64,000 nucleotides of DNA, taken from contig NC_091247.1 of the NCBI RefSeq assembly GCF_042477335.2, positions 38,305,501 to 38,369,500 on the forward strand. The letters are read 5' to 3'. Both the position numbers and the translations under genes were made by a program. This document shows, in pieces, positions 11,362 to 21,620 of the stretch. This DNA comes from Ovis canadensis (taxonomy: Eukaryota > Chordata > Mammalia > Artiodactyla > Bovidae). Under the pieces are notes generated by a model. That model did no database searches, was not told where the DNA came from, and saw only the letters and a program-made list of their open reading frames with translations. Position 1 is the first letter of the stretch, and each line of letters opens with the position of its first letter.

Positions 11362-11480
11362 AAGAATCTGCCTTGAAAGGCAGGGAATAAGGGTTTGATC
11401 CCTGATTGGGGAACTAAGATCCCACATGCTTCGGGGTAACAAAGCCTACCCACCCCAACTAGAAGCCTCAGTGATGCAAT

Positions 11481-11989
11481 TGTCGAGTGAGAGTGTGTTC
11501 CTTGGTTCTTTGTCTCGTCACAACAAAGATTTGGAGTGACGGACGTCAAAGCCCCCTCGGCGTGTCACAGCTCTCAGGTCTTGGATAGACCGTGTTATGG
11601 CTCTCAGGTCTCAAATGGACCGTGTTATAGCTCTAAGACAAATCAGTGTTACAGCTCAGTGTTACAGCTCTATTTTATTTAGAAGATAGCAGGAAAATCC
11701 ATCTTCGAGGCATGAGGGCACGTTGATCCGAAGACACGAGGAGAAGAGCGCCCCAGCGCGTGGGGGAGAGAGAGAGAGAGAGCTGGCTTTGGCTCTTCTG
11801 TTTATATGTTTATCTCTCCCTGGGCCTGTCCTATGTAAATTGGGCCAGCCTGGAGTGTTGCTTGTTTTACCTGGGGTCCTCACTCCGGTCCTCGGACCTT
11901 CTTTTGTTTCATTTTCGCAGGCTTTTCCCTTCCTTGTCTTGTAGCCACCACCATTTTGGACTCCTTTTCCCTGTTCTATCTACCTAACA
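11481..11989 (-). mobile_element. solo LTR of a ruminant class I ERV (BTLTR1-like)
   Basis: A 509-bp block starts tgtcgagtgag and ends ctacctaaca, so on the minus strand it has the standard TG...CA ends. It is flanked by an exact 4-bp duplication caat (11477-11480 and 11990-11993), as expected for gammaretrovirus-like integration. The minus strand has a polyadenylation signal (11674-11679) and a TATA-like catataaac near 11800. Short internal direct repeats occur (the gaccgtgttat segment twice; the cagtgttacagct segment twice). No internal viral genes and no second LTR are present. The BTLTR1 name is from memory. Confidence 0.85.
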
Positions 11990-12177
11990 CAATGAAGACC
12001 CAGTGCAGCCAAAAATAATAATAATAATAAATTGAAAGTTTTTTAAAAAAGTATAATCAAACTATTGTTTTGAAAACTTTTATAAGATTCTGTGATCTTC
12101 TAATCATAAAGAGGTCGTCTATCAATGCCTTTGCTTCTAGATTTGAAATTAATTAGATCAGTTCTAAACAAGCAAAC

Positions 12178-12390
12178 AGGTGACACTACTGGTAAAGAAC
12201 CCTCCTGCCAGTGCAGGAGACATGAGATGCAGGTTTGATCCCCGGGTTGGGAAGATTGCCTGCAGAAGGGCATGGCAATCCACTCCAGTATTCTGGCCTG
12301 GAGAATCCTATGGACAGAGGAGCCTGGTGGGCTATAGTCCATAGGGTCACAAAGCGTTGGACATGACTGAAGCAACTCAGCACACACGCA
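12178..12390 (+). mobile_element. Bov-tA SINE
   Basis: Head degraded at its first bases, then aggtttgatccccgggttgg, ccactccagtattctggcct and gggtcacaaagcgttggaca. Confidence 0.9.
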
Positions 12391-12477
12391 AACAAACACA
12401 ACTGATTCACTCTTCCTGCTTTGTTTTACCCTGCTTTCAAGCAAGAAGTGCCTGCTCTGCAACCTATACTTTGTTAT

Positions 12478-12660
12478 TGTTTTAGTCATTAAGTCATGTC
12501 TGACTCTTTTGCAACCCAATGACTGTAGCCCTCCAGGCTCCCAGGCAAGAACAGTGGAGTGAGTTGCCATTTCCTTCTCCAGGGAATCTGCCTGACCAAC
12601 CGATTGAGTGGGTGTCTCCTGCATTGGCAGGCAGATTCTTTACCACTGAGCTACAGGGCC
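12478..12660 (-). mobile_element. Bov-tA SINE, internally deleted
   Basis: Antisense. The stretch between caggctcc and caggcaagaacagtgg is shortened (no tctgtccatgggattc block). The head end ggcaggcagattctttacca is intact. Confidence 0.88.
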
Positions 12661-12956
12661 TCATATATCACAAACATATAATAAATTATTTAAAGAACTC
12701 ACAGAATCTTTGCCACCGAGTATCTTGTATTCAGTGCCAGTCCAGTCCCACTTATAACCCTAAATATCTACTCTTATTACTAACTGTATTCAAACCTTTA
12801 GAAACCCTGTTCTCCATCTGTTAACCTGTGTTCTCAAAAGGGGACTGGGACAAAATGCAGTGAAGGTTGTGGGTTGACTGCCTCTATGTTGGAAGGTTGC
12901 TTTGGCATTCATGGAGGAACAGACCACTTTATTATTAAGAGAAAAAAACAAATTAA

Positions 12957-13112
12957 GGACTTCCCTGGCTGTCCATTGGTTAGGACTTTGTGCTTCCACT
13001 GCAGGAGGCAGGGATTCAATCCCTAGTCAGGGAACTAAGATCCTTCATACCACAAAGTGTGGCCAGATACATAAATAAACATATTGAAACTATTAAAAAA
13101 AAAAAAATTGTT
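12957..13112 (+). mobile_element. short CHR-type SINE
   Basis: aggacttccctggctgtcca, gcttccactgcaggaggcag, gggaactaagatccttcata and an A12 tail. Confidence 0.88.
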
Positions 13113-13137
13113 GAATCCTTCTTCTCAGATGGCAGAG

Positions 13138-13595
13138 GTATTAGTTTCCTGTTGCAGCTATAACAAATAACCACAAACTTAATGGCTTAAAATGACCCAA
13201 GTTAAAAAAAAAAAAAAAAAAGACACATGTTTATTATCTTACAGTTCTGGAGGTCAGAAGTCCTAAAACTGAGGTGTTAGCAGGTCTCTGTTTCTTCTGG
13301 AAGCTCCAAAAGAGAATCTGTTTCCTCCCCTTTTTCTAACTTCTAGAGGCCAAGTATATTTCTTGGCTATGGCCCTATTCTCCATCTTTAAAGCCAGTGA
13401 TGTAGCATCTTCCAATCTCTCTATCTTTCTCTCTCTGACCATCCTGCCGTCTTCTCATATGAACCTTTGTGATTACACTGGGCCCACAAAGATAATCCCC
13501 CCCATTTCATGATCCTTACCATAATCATACCTGTAAACTCTTGCCATAAAAAGTAACATGTTCACAAGTTCTGGTGATTAGGATAAGGCCTTCTC
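13138..13595. mobile_element. ancient repeat, second related copy
   Basis: Begins tttcctgttgcagctataac, has a non-family A18 run at 13205, then ttattatcttacagttctgg, ttctagaggccaag and a gtgattacactgggcccac block. It is the longest of the three copies in the window. Confidence 0.55.
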
Positions 13596-13599
13596 TGAA

Positions 13600-13805
13600 G
13601 TAAAGTGAAGTGGCTCAGTCCTGTCCAACTTTTTGCGACCCCATGAACTGTAGTCTGCCAGGCTCCTCTGTCCGTGGGATTCTCCAGGCAAGAATACTGG
13701 AGTGGGTTACCATTTCCTTCTCCAGGGGATCTTCCCAACCCGTGGATCGAACCCGGGTCTCCTGCATTAGAGGCAGACGCTTTAACCTCTGAGCCACCAA
13801 GGCCC
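13600..13805 (-). mobile_element. Bov-tA SINE
   Basis: Near-consensus antisense copy with ggatcgaacccgggtctcct (intact B box) and ctctgagccaccaaggccct. Confidence 0.92.
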
Positions 13806-14204
13806 TCTCTACCATCAATATACCATAGTAGAGATACAACAGATTCCTGAAAAATAAAGTATCATTTCCCAGTAGTGCAGATCATCAATTTTCTTTCTTC
13901 TTCTTGATGTACTCATAGCTTACCAAATATTCACAGCATTGCACATGACAGTTTAGGAAATGAACTTTTTCAATATTAAAAGACTCATATTACTCTTAAA
14001 TTTTCATAAATGTATCTGTGATGTGCATAATTCTTTGTCAAGTCAATATATATATAATCCTAGAATTATAAATAGTTCTGTTTTATAGAAATTAATATGT
14101 CATTCTGTTTAAACTATTTGTTAAAAATTAAATAAAAATTTGGATTTAAATGTTTGATATTCATTAATTATGATTTATATTTTTCCTTTTAATTTTTAAA
14201 AACC
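13806..14204. other. AT-rich unassigned stretch
   Basis: No gene or clear repeat; TATA-rich low-complexity patches around 14045-14150. Confidence 0.5.
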
Positions 14205-14332
14205 TTAAAAAAATTTTTTTGGCCACATCACGTGGGATGTGGGATCTTAGTTCCCCGACCAAGGACTGAACCCTCACCCCCTGCAGTGGAAGCTCAGAGT
14301 TCTAACCACTAGGCTGCCAAGGAAGGCCCTTA
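14205..14332 (-). mobile_element. short CHR-type SINE
   Basis: Antisense: tttttttggccacatcacgt, ggatcttagttccccgacca, taaccactaggctgccaagg. Confidence 0.88.
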
Positions 14333-14572
14333 ACTTTAATATTTTTCAGTGTCTTGGAAGAAATATTATTTGTGAAAACTTGGAAAATAATTTAAATTTT
14401 TATATTTTACATTCGTTGACATTTTTGAGTTAGTCAGAATTTATATACTTCAAATTCATTTTAATTTTTAATCCTTAGGTCTGCACTATGCTATAGAAAT
14501 ATAACGCAAGCTAAAAATATAAATAAACTTTTTTTCGTATATCTTAAAAAGTAAAAGGTATAGGTGAGATTA

Positions 14573-14805
14573 ATTTTTTTAAAGTATTTATTTATGTTTG
14601 GCTCCGCTGGGTCTTGGTTGCTGCTTGTAGGCTTTTTCTAGTTGTCACAAGCACAGGCTTCTCATTGCGGTGGCTTCTCTTGTTGGGAAGCACTGGCTAT
14701 TGGTGCTCGGGCTTCAGTAGTTTTGGCACACAGGCTTAGTTGCCCTGTGGCTTGTGGAATCTTCCTGGATCAAACCCGTGTCCCCTACCACCAAGGAAGT
14801 CTGGT
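14573..14805 (-). mobile_element. long CHR-type SINE
   Basis: Antisense long form: tttatttatgtttggctccg, gcggtggcttctcttgttgg, gtgtcccctaccaccaagga. The region between the two tRNA boxes is deleted. Confidence 0.85.
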
Positions 14806-14968
14806 GAAATTAATTTTAATAATACATTTTATTTACCAATGCATTCAAAATATTATCATTTCAGTATATAATAAATATATATTTCAGTGAGAAATTGTGC
14901 ATTTCCTTTTTTTTTCTGCAACAAGTCTTCAAAATTCATGTGTATTTTACACTTACCACACATCATTA

Positions 14969-15085
14969 GCTGAAGAAGGGAAAGGCTACCCACTCCAGTA
15001 TTCTGGCCTGGAGAATTCCTTGGACTATATAGTCCATGGGGTCGCAAAGAGTCGCTCAGCACAACTGAACGACTTTCACACACAC
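14969..15085 (+). mobile_element. Bov-A unit
   Basis: gaagaagggaaaggctaccc, ccactccagtattctggcct and tccatggggtcgcaaagagt. No tRNA head. Confidence 0.85.
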
Positions 15086-15164
15086 ATCATTAGAGGTTTT
15101 GCCAAAATAAGCACAAGAGAAATAATTTCATGGACTGTATGATAATTTAAGAATTATGTTTCTG

Positions 15165-15452
15165 AGGACTTCCCTGGTGGCTTAGTGGTAAAAAATCCAC
15201 CTGCCAATTCAGGAGACATGAGTTCTACCCCTGGTCCAAGAAGATCCTATATGCTGAGGAGCAACTAAGCCCGTAAGCCACAACTATTGAGCTTACGTAC
15301 CACAACTACTGAAGCCGGTGTGCCCTAGAGCCCATGCTCCACAACAAGAAAAACCACTGCAGTGCCCACGCACCATAACTAGGTAAAAGCCCATGCAACA
15401 ACGAAAACTCAGAATAGTCAAAAAGAAATTTTTTAAAATTATTTTTAAAAAA
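15165..15452 (+). mobile_element. long CHR-type SINE
   Basis: aggacttccctggtggctta, gagcaactaagcccgtaagc, ccatgctccacaacaagaaa, A/T-rich tail. Confidence 0.88.
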
Positions 15453-16322
15453 GAATTATGTTTATTTTATTACTTTATATTGCTGGTCTTATCAAGATAT
15501 ACCCCCATTTATGTAAAATTAATTAAATTCAGTCGACTTTGGTGAAACTTTCAGTTGTATAAAACCATAGTTCATATTTTGTGGTTTTGTTTTGATGCAG
15601 GTATGTGGCATTTGGTAAAGGGGCCTCCATTTACACTCTTGTCCCTGGCCCCACTCATGCTAGGACTGGGCCAGATGACTGTCTCCACCATGTGACCAGG
15701 TGCAACTGGAGGGGAGAACCTTTAGGCGACTTAGAAGAAGCCTTCTATAGCAGTGCTTACCGCTGTGCTTTCTTATTCCTGAGTAGCTTCTCATGTTCCC
15801 TCTGTGATTCTCCTCAACCGTTTCCCTTTCAATGAATAAATATTATTGACTAAATAAATTCACATAGGTTATTTTTGCTATCTGTCAAGCCTTTCACATA
15901 TATATCTACTTGATATACAGTAAGCACCATGAGGAAGGAAACAGCAGATAAGGAAACAGGCTGAGAAAGATTAGGTGACCCAAGTGTAACAGTTAGTAAC
16001 CAGGGCTTCTCATTCCAAGTTGTTATTTTTTCTATTTCGTTTTGTTGCGATTCCATACAAGGCTCTGTGCTAGGCCCTGGAAGATGTAGCCATGGGCAAT
16101 CAACTCTTTTTGCCTCAATCTTATGCTTCATTCCCTGGAGAAAGAAATGGCCTGTGTTGATGAAAAATAGAATATGTGGCAAAGGACAGGCCTGTTTTGA
16201 TGAGCCCTTAGATGTCAACTTTGGGATTCTGTATTTTATTCTGGTGATAGTGTGAATCCCTGAAGAGTTTGCATACAAGAAAAAGGCCTGCTGGGAGCTC
16301 TGCATTAAAAAGAGGAAAAGTC
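15453..16322. other. unassigned stretch
   Basis: No recognised repeat or gene. Plus-strand AATAAA-type signals occur near 15835-15855, but no exon can be defined. The 151-aa minus-strand frame (15850-16305) shows no family motif. Confidence 0.45.
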
Positions 16323-16480
16323 AGGGACTTCCCTGTTGATCCAGTGGTTAAGAATCCCCGTGCCAACACAGGGGACACAGGTTCAGGTAAGCCTGTGCGT
16401 CACAAATGTTGAGCCCATGTTCTAGAGAAAGCCCGTATGCAGCAATGAAGACCCAGTGCAGCCATAAATAAATAAAGAGT
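16323..16480 (+). mobile_element. CHR-type SINE, internally deleted
   Basis: agggacttccctgttgatcc joins, after the B-box region, to the 3' unit (cacaaatgttgagcccatgt, agcaatgaagacccagtgca) with a large internal gap. Confidence 0.85.
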
Positions 16481-16510
16481 GCTTTAAAAAGTAGTATATA
16501 AATACTCAAT

Positions 16511-16727
16511 TTGTGTGTGTGTGTGTGTGGTCAGTCATGTCCGACTCTTTGTGACCCCATGAACGGTAGCTCGCCAGGCTCCTCTGTCCTTTTCCAGGCA
16601 AGAATACTGGAGTGGGTTGCCATTTCATACCCCAGGGGATCTTCCCAACCCAAGGATCAAACCCAAGTCTCTTGCATCTCCTGCATGGGCAGGTGGATTC
16701 TTTACCACTGCGGGACCTGGGAAAACA
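16511..16727 (-). mobile_element. Bov-tA SINE with adjacent (TG)n
   Basis: A (TG)9-type run (16512-16529) abuts an antisense Bov-tA: cagtcatgtccgactctttg, ggcaagaatactggagtggg, gatcaaacccaagtctcttg. Confidence 0.88.
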
Positions 16728-16739
16728 GTAGAATATTTT

Positions 16740-19588
16740 TTTAAAAAAATAGGAAAAGCCAGGAGCATGGAAACCAGATAAAAGTCTTTTTAACAGTCCA
16801 AGAGAGACTCAGCCAGGGTGGAGGCAGGAATGAAAATCAAGAGACATCTGTGGGACACAGCCTGGCTGTAGAATCTGTAGAAACTGACCACTGATTGGCC
16901 GTGGAAGGTCAGGGGCATGGGTAAAGTCAAACAAACCATACTTTTTATCTTGGAAAGAGTGTTTTTGTTCACATAAGTATTGCAGTCACAAGGATAAGGT
17001 GGTCAAGAGGGGTAAGGCAGGAGCAGGTGGGAGTGATGGAAAGTTAGAGAAGTGTTTTCTTGGATTATATTGAGATACTGTGGGACATCCAGGTACAAAT
17101 AACTGGCCAGTTGTTGCTCAAATCAGTTCTGTGGCTCAAGAGAGAGTTTTCGACTGGGGGTAGGATTTAAGAGACTTTTGTGCTATAAGAGACTTTTGAG
17201 ACATTGGAGTTATGGGAGTGAAGGAAGGCACGAAGGAGAAAAGAAGACCAAAGGAAAAAGCCTCAGGAGAGGACATCTTTGCGAACCGAGAGGGAAAAAG
17301 AGGAAGTGAGGGAGGTGGAAGAGCAGCCAGGGAAAGGGGAGGCCCTTTGTGAGTGAACCTGAAGACAGATACCAGGAGTCTCACCCTTTTGTCTCCCACA
17401 TCCATCACTATGCTTGGCATACAGCAGGCACAACTGAGTGAATAAAAAGTGAATGAACCAGAAGAGATATATTCCCCCTCCCTACCCACCCACACTACCC
17501 CCCCCAAAAAAGGAAAAAAGGCTTTTCAGAAGATGGTTAATAATGTAAATGCTGCTGAGAGGAAAAGAGTAATATTGACCAATAAGAGGCTCTCGGCTTT
17601 CTCCTTTTTCTCAAAACTCAAGTGGTCACAGGAACGTGTTCCAGGTGGGACAGGGCTGACCATAGTGACCAGACAGGAGAGAACCGTCTCTGGGAAGAGC
17701 TGAACCCTGAGGACACTGGGGACTGGGGAGCTGTTGGAAAGGACACCAAATGAGGCCCACTTGGTGCCTTCCCAACCCTCCACCCCACCCTCCTCTTTGG
17801 TTCATGTAGTTGCCGGTATTTGGGTGCTGGCCCCTTCCGTCTGAGTCAGGAAAGAATCATTTCTAATCCTTTGGCTGACTAAAGTGAGGGACCTGTGTTG
17901 GCTTCTTTTAATGTTGGACTCCCAGTGAATGGGGGAGGCAGGGAACACCCACATATGGAAGCCGGTTTTACATGGAGTGAGGCACGTTGGTCCCTGGACT
18001 GTAACTGAAGACATCCCCAGCCCTGGCTTCTGACATAACTATCTTTTAGAATGTTTACTGAATGTTCAGATGATTTTTCCCTCCAAGGTGGGGCCTGGAA
18101 GTGCCTCAAGAGAGGCATTTTGTGATGCAATAAAGCAGGGTTTCAACTAACCATCCTCTCTCCTATTTGGGCCCCTGAACAGTCTAGGAACTTCCTAGAA
18201 GTGTATGAAGGGAGACAGAATAGGGTCACTGCCGAAGACTGGCCAGCCAATCCACAGAGATTCCCCATGGTGTCAACTCACCTCAGGGCTTAGTCAGACT
18301 GGCCCTCAGCCTTGCCTGGCTTGAGACCTCATGTATTAACACAGAGTGGATCAGCTCTCTGGAGGCTGATTCATTAATCCTACTTTCAGATACTCGTGTA
18401 CGTGCAGGGATATTTTGACCTCCTAACCAACGTATTTTTTTTTTCCTGTTTCCTGTAACCCTCCCTCCCTTTGAGATGACTGCACCATGAGGCATCTTTC
18501 ACCTCAAGGCTCCTGCCATAGAGCAGAATGCAGTGACTCGAAGGTTGGCTTAGTCTGAGGGAGTTTCTTCCCGCAGCCCTAGATCAAGTTTTCCCAGACT
18601 GAAAAGTGCAGGACCCCAGGCACCTGTGGAGGGTCCACACTTATTCTCATGCCTGAGAGTGCAACAAAAAAAAGCAAACACCATAACAGGTTGGCAGAGA
18701 CTGCAGAAGAAAAGATAAAGCTTTTTTCCTTCTTTTATGAAAAAGAGATTCCACATTTTCATTTCACACTGGGTCCCCCAAATACGTAGCTGAACCTGCT
18801 GGCAGATAGGGCATTCCTGAAGGAATTAGCCAAGGTCTAAGAATATTCTGGGGGTTTTGTGGCTTAAGTAAGAATGTCAGTTAGCCCTGCCCAAATTTGG
18901 AACAATGTTGGGACTATTTCAAGGTACATGAAATGTCAACAATAGAGGTGAAGGACTGTTACCAAAGCAAATATGTAGTGACTGCACAAGGGATAAGTAA
19001 ACATAAATCAAACTTGCCAAAAAGGGTTTGTGGCTATTCAGCTTCGTTTGGAAGAGGGATGAGGTGGATAGAAAGGCTGTCTGGCTAGCTTCCCCTTGAA
19101 GCCAGAACTTTGCTTGTTTACCTGATAATGTAGGAGTATATCTGAAAATTGAAACTTCAGGAAATCTTGATTTGAATGAAGAGTTGATCTCCCCACCTCA
19201 TCTTCAAAATTGGGTGCCACTGGATTCTAGTTGTTGCCAATTTGTTACTGAGCAATGGTATCATGTGTTTATTTTCATTCAGTTCCTAGGATAGCTGAAC
19301 TTATTTCAAATGGGTCTTCCTTAAAAAAAAAAAATCAGATATTGGTGTCCTTTTTTGAATTCTCCACTTAAATTCTTCATATTCTTATTTATTTGCAAGC
19401 GCTTCCTACATATTAAAAGTAATATTTTGCTTATCATATATGTTGCAAATAAGTTTTCCCAGTTTGTCGCTTTCAACTGTCCCTCTGGACTGTCTCCAAA
19501 GCACAACATCCGATGGGAATGAATGAAGTCACAATAACAATAATACCAAAATTCATTAATTCAAATGAGTAGTCATCTAATTTACCAC
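16740..19588. other. long low-repeat stretch
   Basis: Almost no young transposons in about 2.8 kb. A tail resembling an old MIR/L2 end is visible near 17400-17455 (gcttggcatacagcaggcac). No splice-bounded exon or protein family is recognisable. Worth checking for constrained non-coding sequence. Confidence 0.45.
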
Positions 19589-19589
19589 T

Positions 19590-20010
19590 AATAATCATCT
19601 ACATTTACTGAGTACATACTAAATGCTTCATGCACCGTTCAAAGTGTTGGTGAAGGTACTCAGTCCTGTTCCACTCTGTGGGACCCCATGGACTATGGCC
19701 CACCAGGCTCCTCTGTTCATGGGATTTCCCAGGCAAGAATACTGCAGTAGGTTGCCATTTCCTTCTCCAGGGGATCTTTCCGACCCCGAGGAGATGGAAC
19801 CTGGGTCTCCTGCATGGCCGGCAGATACTTTAATGTCTGAGCCAACAGGGAAGCCCCATCTACCATTACAGTGACCCCTGAGGGTGGGTACTCCTGTTAG
19901 TTCCATTTTATAGATGAAGAAACAGGTGAAAGAAGACAAGTAATTTGTGTTTACACAGCCTAGGAAGGGATGAAACATAGGTCTTGATACCTGTCTGACA
20001 CCCACCCCAG
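19590..20010 (+). mobile_element. MIR split by Bov-tA
   Basis: The left piece has tttactgagtacatactaaa. The right piece (from 19858) has tccattttatagatgaagaa, aagacaagtaatttgtg and tacacagcctagg, i.e. the MIR core and 3' half. Confidence 0.75.
19646..19857 (-). mobile_element. Bov-tA SINE inside MIR
   Basis: Antisense: ggaccccatggactatggcc, tttcccaggcaagaatactg, gagatggaacctgggtctcc, gccaacagggaagcccc. Confidence 0.9.
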
Positions 20011-20021
20011 GTTCCAACCCT

Positions 20022-20228
20022 AAACTGTCCAATACAGTAGCCATATGTGGCTATTGAGAACTTATGTGATCTCCCCAATCTTGAAGCCCAAGGATGAAAA
20101 AATGAGATATAGCTCACTAACTTTTAAATTGATTTTATGTTGAAATAATATTTTTACTACATTGGACTAAGTAAAATGCTTTACTGCTTTGAAATTTTTG
20201 TTAATGTGGTTACTAGAAAACTTTATTT
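20022..20228 (+). mobile_element. ancient DNA-transposon-like repeat
   Basis: aaactgtccaatacagtagc and catatgtggctattgagaac open it, and gtggttactagaaaacttta closes it. A related, longer copy lies in reverse at 33055-33375. Probably a hAT-type MITE; name uncertain. Confidence 0.5.
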
Positions 20229-20229
20229 C

Positions 20230-20350
20230 ATTTTATTTTCTTGGCCACCCAACTTGGCTTGCAGGATCTTAGTTCCCCCAGTAGAGATTGAACCTACGCC
20301 CTAGGCAGTGAGAGCACAGAGTCCTAGCCACTGGACTACCGCCAGAGAAT
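20230..20350 (-). mobile_element. short CHR-type SINE
   Basis: Antisense: ttttcttggccacccaactt, ggatcttagttcccccagta, agccactggactaccgccag. Confidence 0.85.
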
Positions 20351-20509
20351 TCACTCTTTTGTTTTACTTTTTTTGTTTTCCTTTTTTAAAAAAATTAAAT
20401 ATGAATCACTTAACATTTTTATTGACAAGACAGTTCTAACTGCTTTCCTCCACTTCCATCCTTCACTTGGGTGTAGTCCCTTGATTATTTTCCAGCTGCA
20501 CGCTGTTGG

Positions 20510-20690
20510 CTTCTCTTTATTTGATGGTGTAAACAGCGAACATTTATTTCTCACAGTTTTGGAGACTGAGAATTACAAGATCAAGGTACTAGCAGATTCA
20601 GTCTAGTGACAACCCTCTTCCTGGCTTGCAGATGGTAAACCATCTTCTTGCTGTGTCCTCAGATGGAGGAAAACAAGCCTTTTTATAAAT
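20510..20690. mobile_element. ancient repeat, third related copy
   Basis: tttctcacagttttggagac, caaggtactagcagattcag and ttcttgctgtgtcctcagat are shared in type with the copies near 8.8 and 13.2 kb. Confidence 0.45.
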
Positions 20691-20789
20691 TTGTTAAATT
20701 GAAATCTCTAGGATTTTGTGTATTTTCTTCATGTTTGCCTTTTATTAATTTTTAAAATGTGCATTAAAATGGTAAATTTTAGGTTGAAA

Positions 20790-20995
20790 AAAAAAAAGAG
20801 GTCCTCATACACAACATGAGTGAATCTTTAAAACGTTATGCAAAGCAAAATAACCTGACGCAAAAGGCCAAATATTGTGCGATTCCTGGCAGGAGATATC
20901 TAGAACCGGCAAATTTGTAAAGATGGAGAAAGTAGATGAGAGGTTACCAGGAGCTGAGGTCGGGGGTGGGGGGGTGGGGGCGGGGGAAGGGGGAT
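20790..20995 (+). mobile_element. L1 3'-UTR-type fragment with G-rich tract
   Basis: ggccaaatattgtgcgattc, aaagtagatgagaggttacc and aggagctgagg follow the order of old L1 3' UTRs (compare 42085-42200). It ends in the polypurine tract 20962-20993, five runs of five or more G separated by one or two bases. Confidence 0.65.
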
Positions 20996-20999
20996 AAAA

Positions 21000-21450
21000 A
21001 AGAAAAAGGGGGTGTGGAACAAAGGGCTGCTGAGCGGCCGGAGAGCGGGGCGGCGGGGCTCCGCGCCAGAGGCAGGCATCTTTGTCCGGGCCGGAGGCGG
21101 CGGCGGTCCGGCGGTGGGAGGCGCGGGGCCGAGCAGAGGAGCGGCGGCCGCGGGGGAACGCCAGCCCGGGCGCAGGGCCCGGCCGACCGGCGGCGCGACA
21201 GAGCGAGGCAGGGCCCCACCCGCGCACCCTCCCCTGCCCTTCCGCAGGGGCCGGCGGGGCACGCGCCCTGCGCTCTCCCGGTCCTCCTTAACAAAGAGCC
21301 GGGAGGAAGCCCTTAGCGAAGCCCAAGAATTGGAAATAAAGCTGCCGGGCCCTCCCTCTGCTCTGGAGCGCCTGGGCCTGCGCCCCGGGCTCCTTGGCCT
21401 CAGGGACTTTACCGCGGATCTCGGGTACTGGGTGGTGTCTGCTTCTATTT
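21000..21450. promoter_or_regulatory. orphan CpG island / candidate promoter
   Basis: Base composition jumps to very high GC with dense CpG (gcggcggccgcg including a NotI site near 21144, ccggccgaccggcggcgcga). It fades by about 21450. No protein-coding exon is recognised: overlapping frames on both strands are all Arg/Gly/Pro-rich. A GTAAGT donor-like site sits just outside at 21473-21478 on the plus strand. It may be the start of a non-coding transcript between PCBP1 and C2orf42. In human a lincRNA is annotated in that interval (LINC01816 by memory), but equivalence is a guess. Confidence 0.55.
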
Positions 21451-21568
21451 AGCACTTGCTCCTTTTTACTGTGTAAGTAGGAAGGAGTGCCCCCTCTCCT
21501 TTCCTCATCTTCCACTATCCCAGTTTTAACCTGTATACTTCCGTGATTTTCCCCATGACCACGTAAAA

Positions 21569-21583
21569 TCTCTCTCTCTCTCA

Positions 21584-21618
<35 letters not shown>
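21569..21618. repeat. (TC)n(AC)n microsatellite
   Basis: About seven TC units, then an uninterrupted AC run of around eighteen units; likely polymorphic. Confidence 0.92.

Positions 21619-21619
<1 letters not shown>

Positions 21620-21620
<1 letters not shown>

Larger units (their letters stand above)
11306..12032 (+). mobile_element. CHR-type SINE split by a solo LTR
   Basis: The left piece (11306-11480) runs from gggacttccctggtgatcc to tcagtgatgcaat. The right piece (11990-12032) resumes caatgaagacccagtgcagc and ends in an AAT-rich tail. A poly(A) insertion (11346-11361) interrupts the head. Confidence 0.9.

Noticed and set aside
12100-12624. 174-aa minus-strand frame
   Set aside because: Composed of two SINEs in opposite orientation (12178-12390 and 12478-12660); chance opening.
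20805-21452. Several 116-146 aa frames on both strands in the orphan CpG island
   Set aside because: All frames are open because stop codons are rare in GC-rich DNA; products are Arg/Gly/Pro-rich with no homologous signature.
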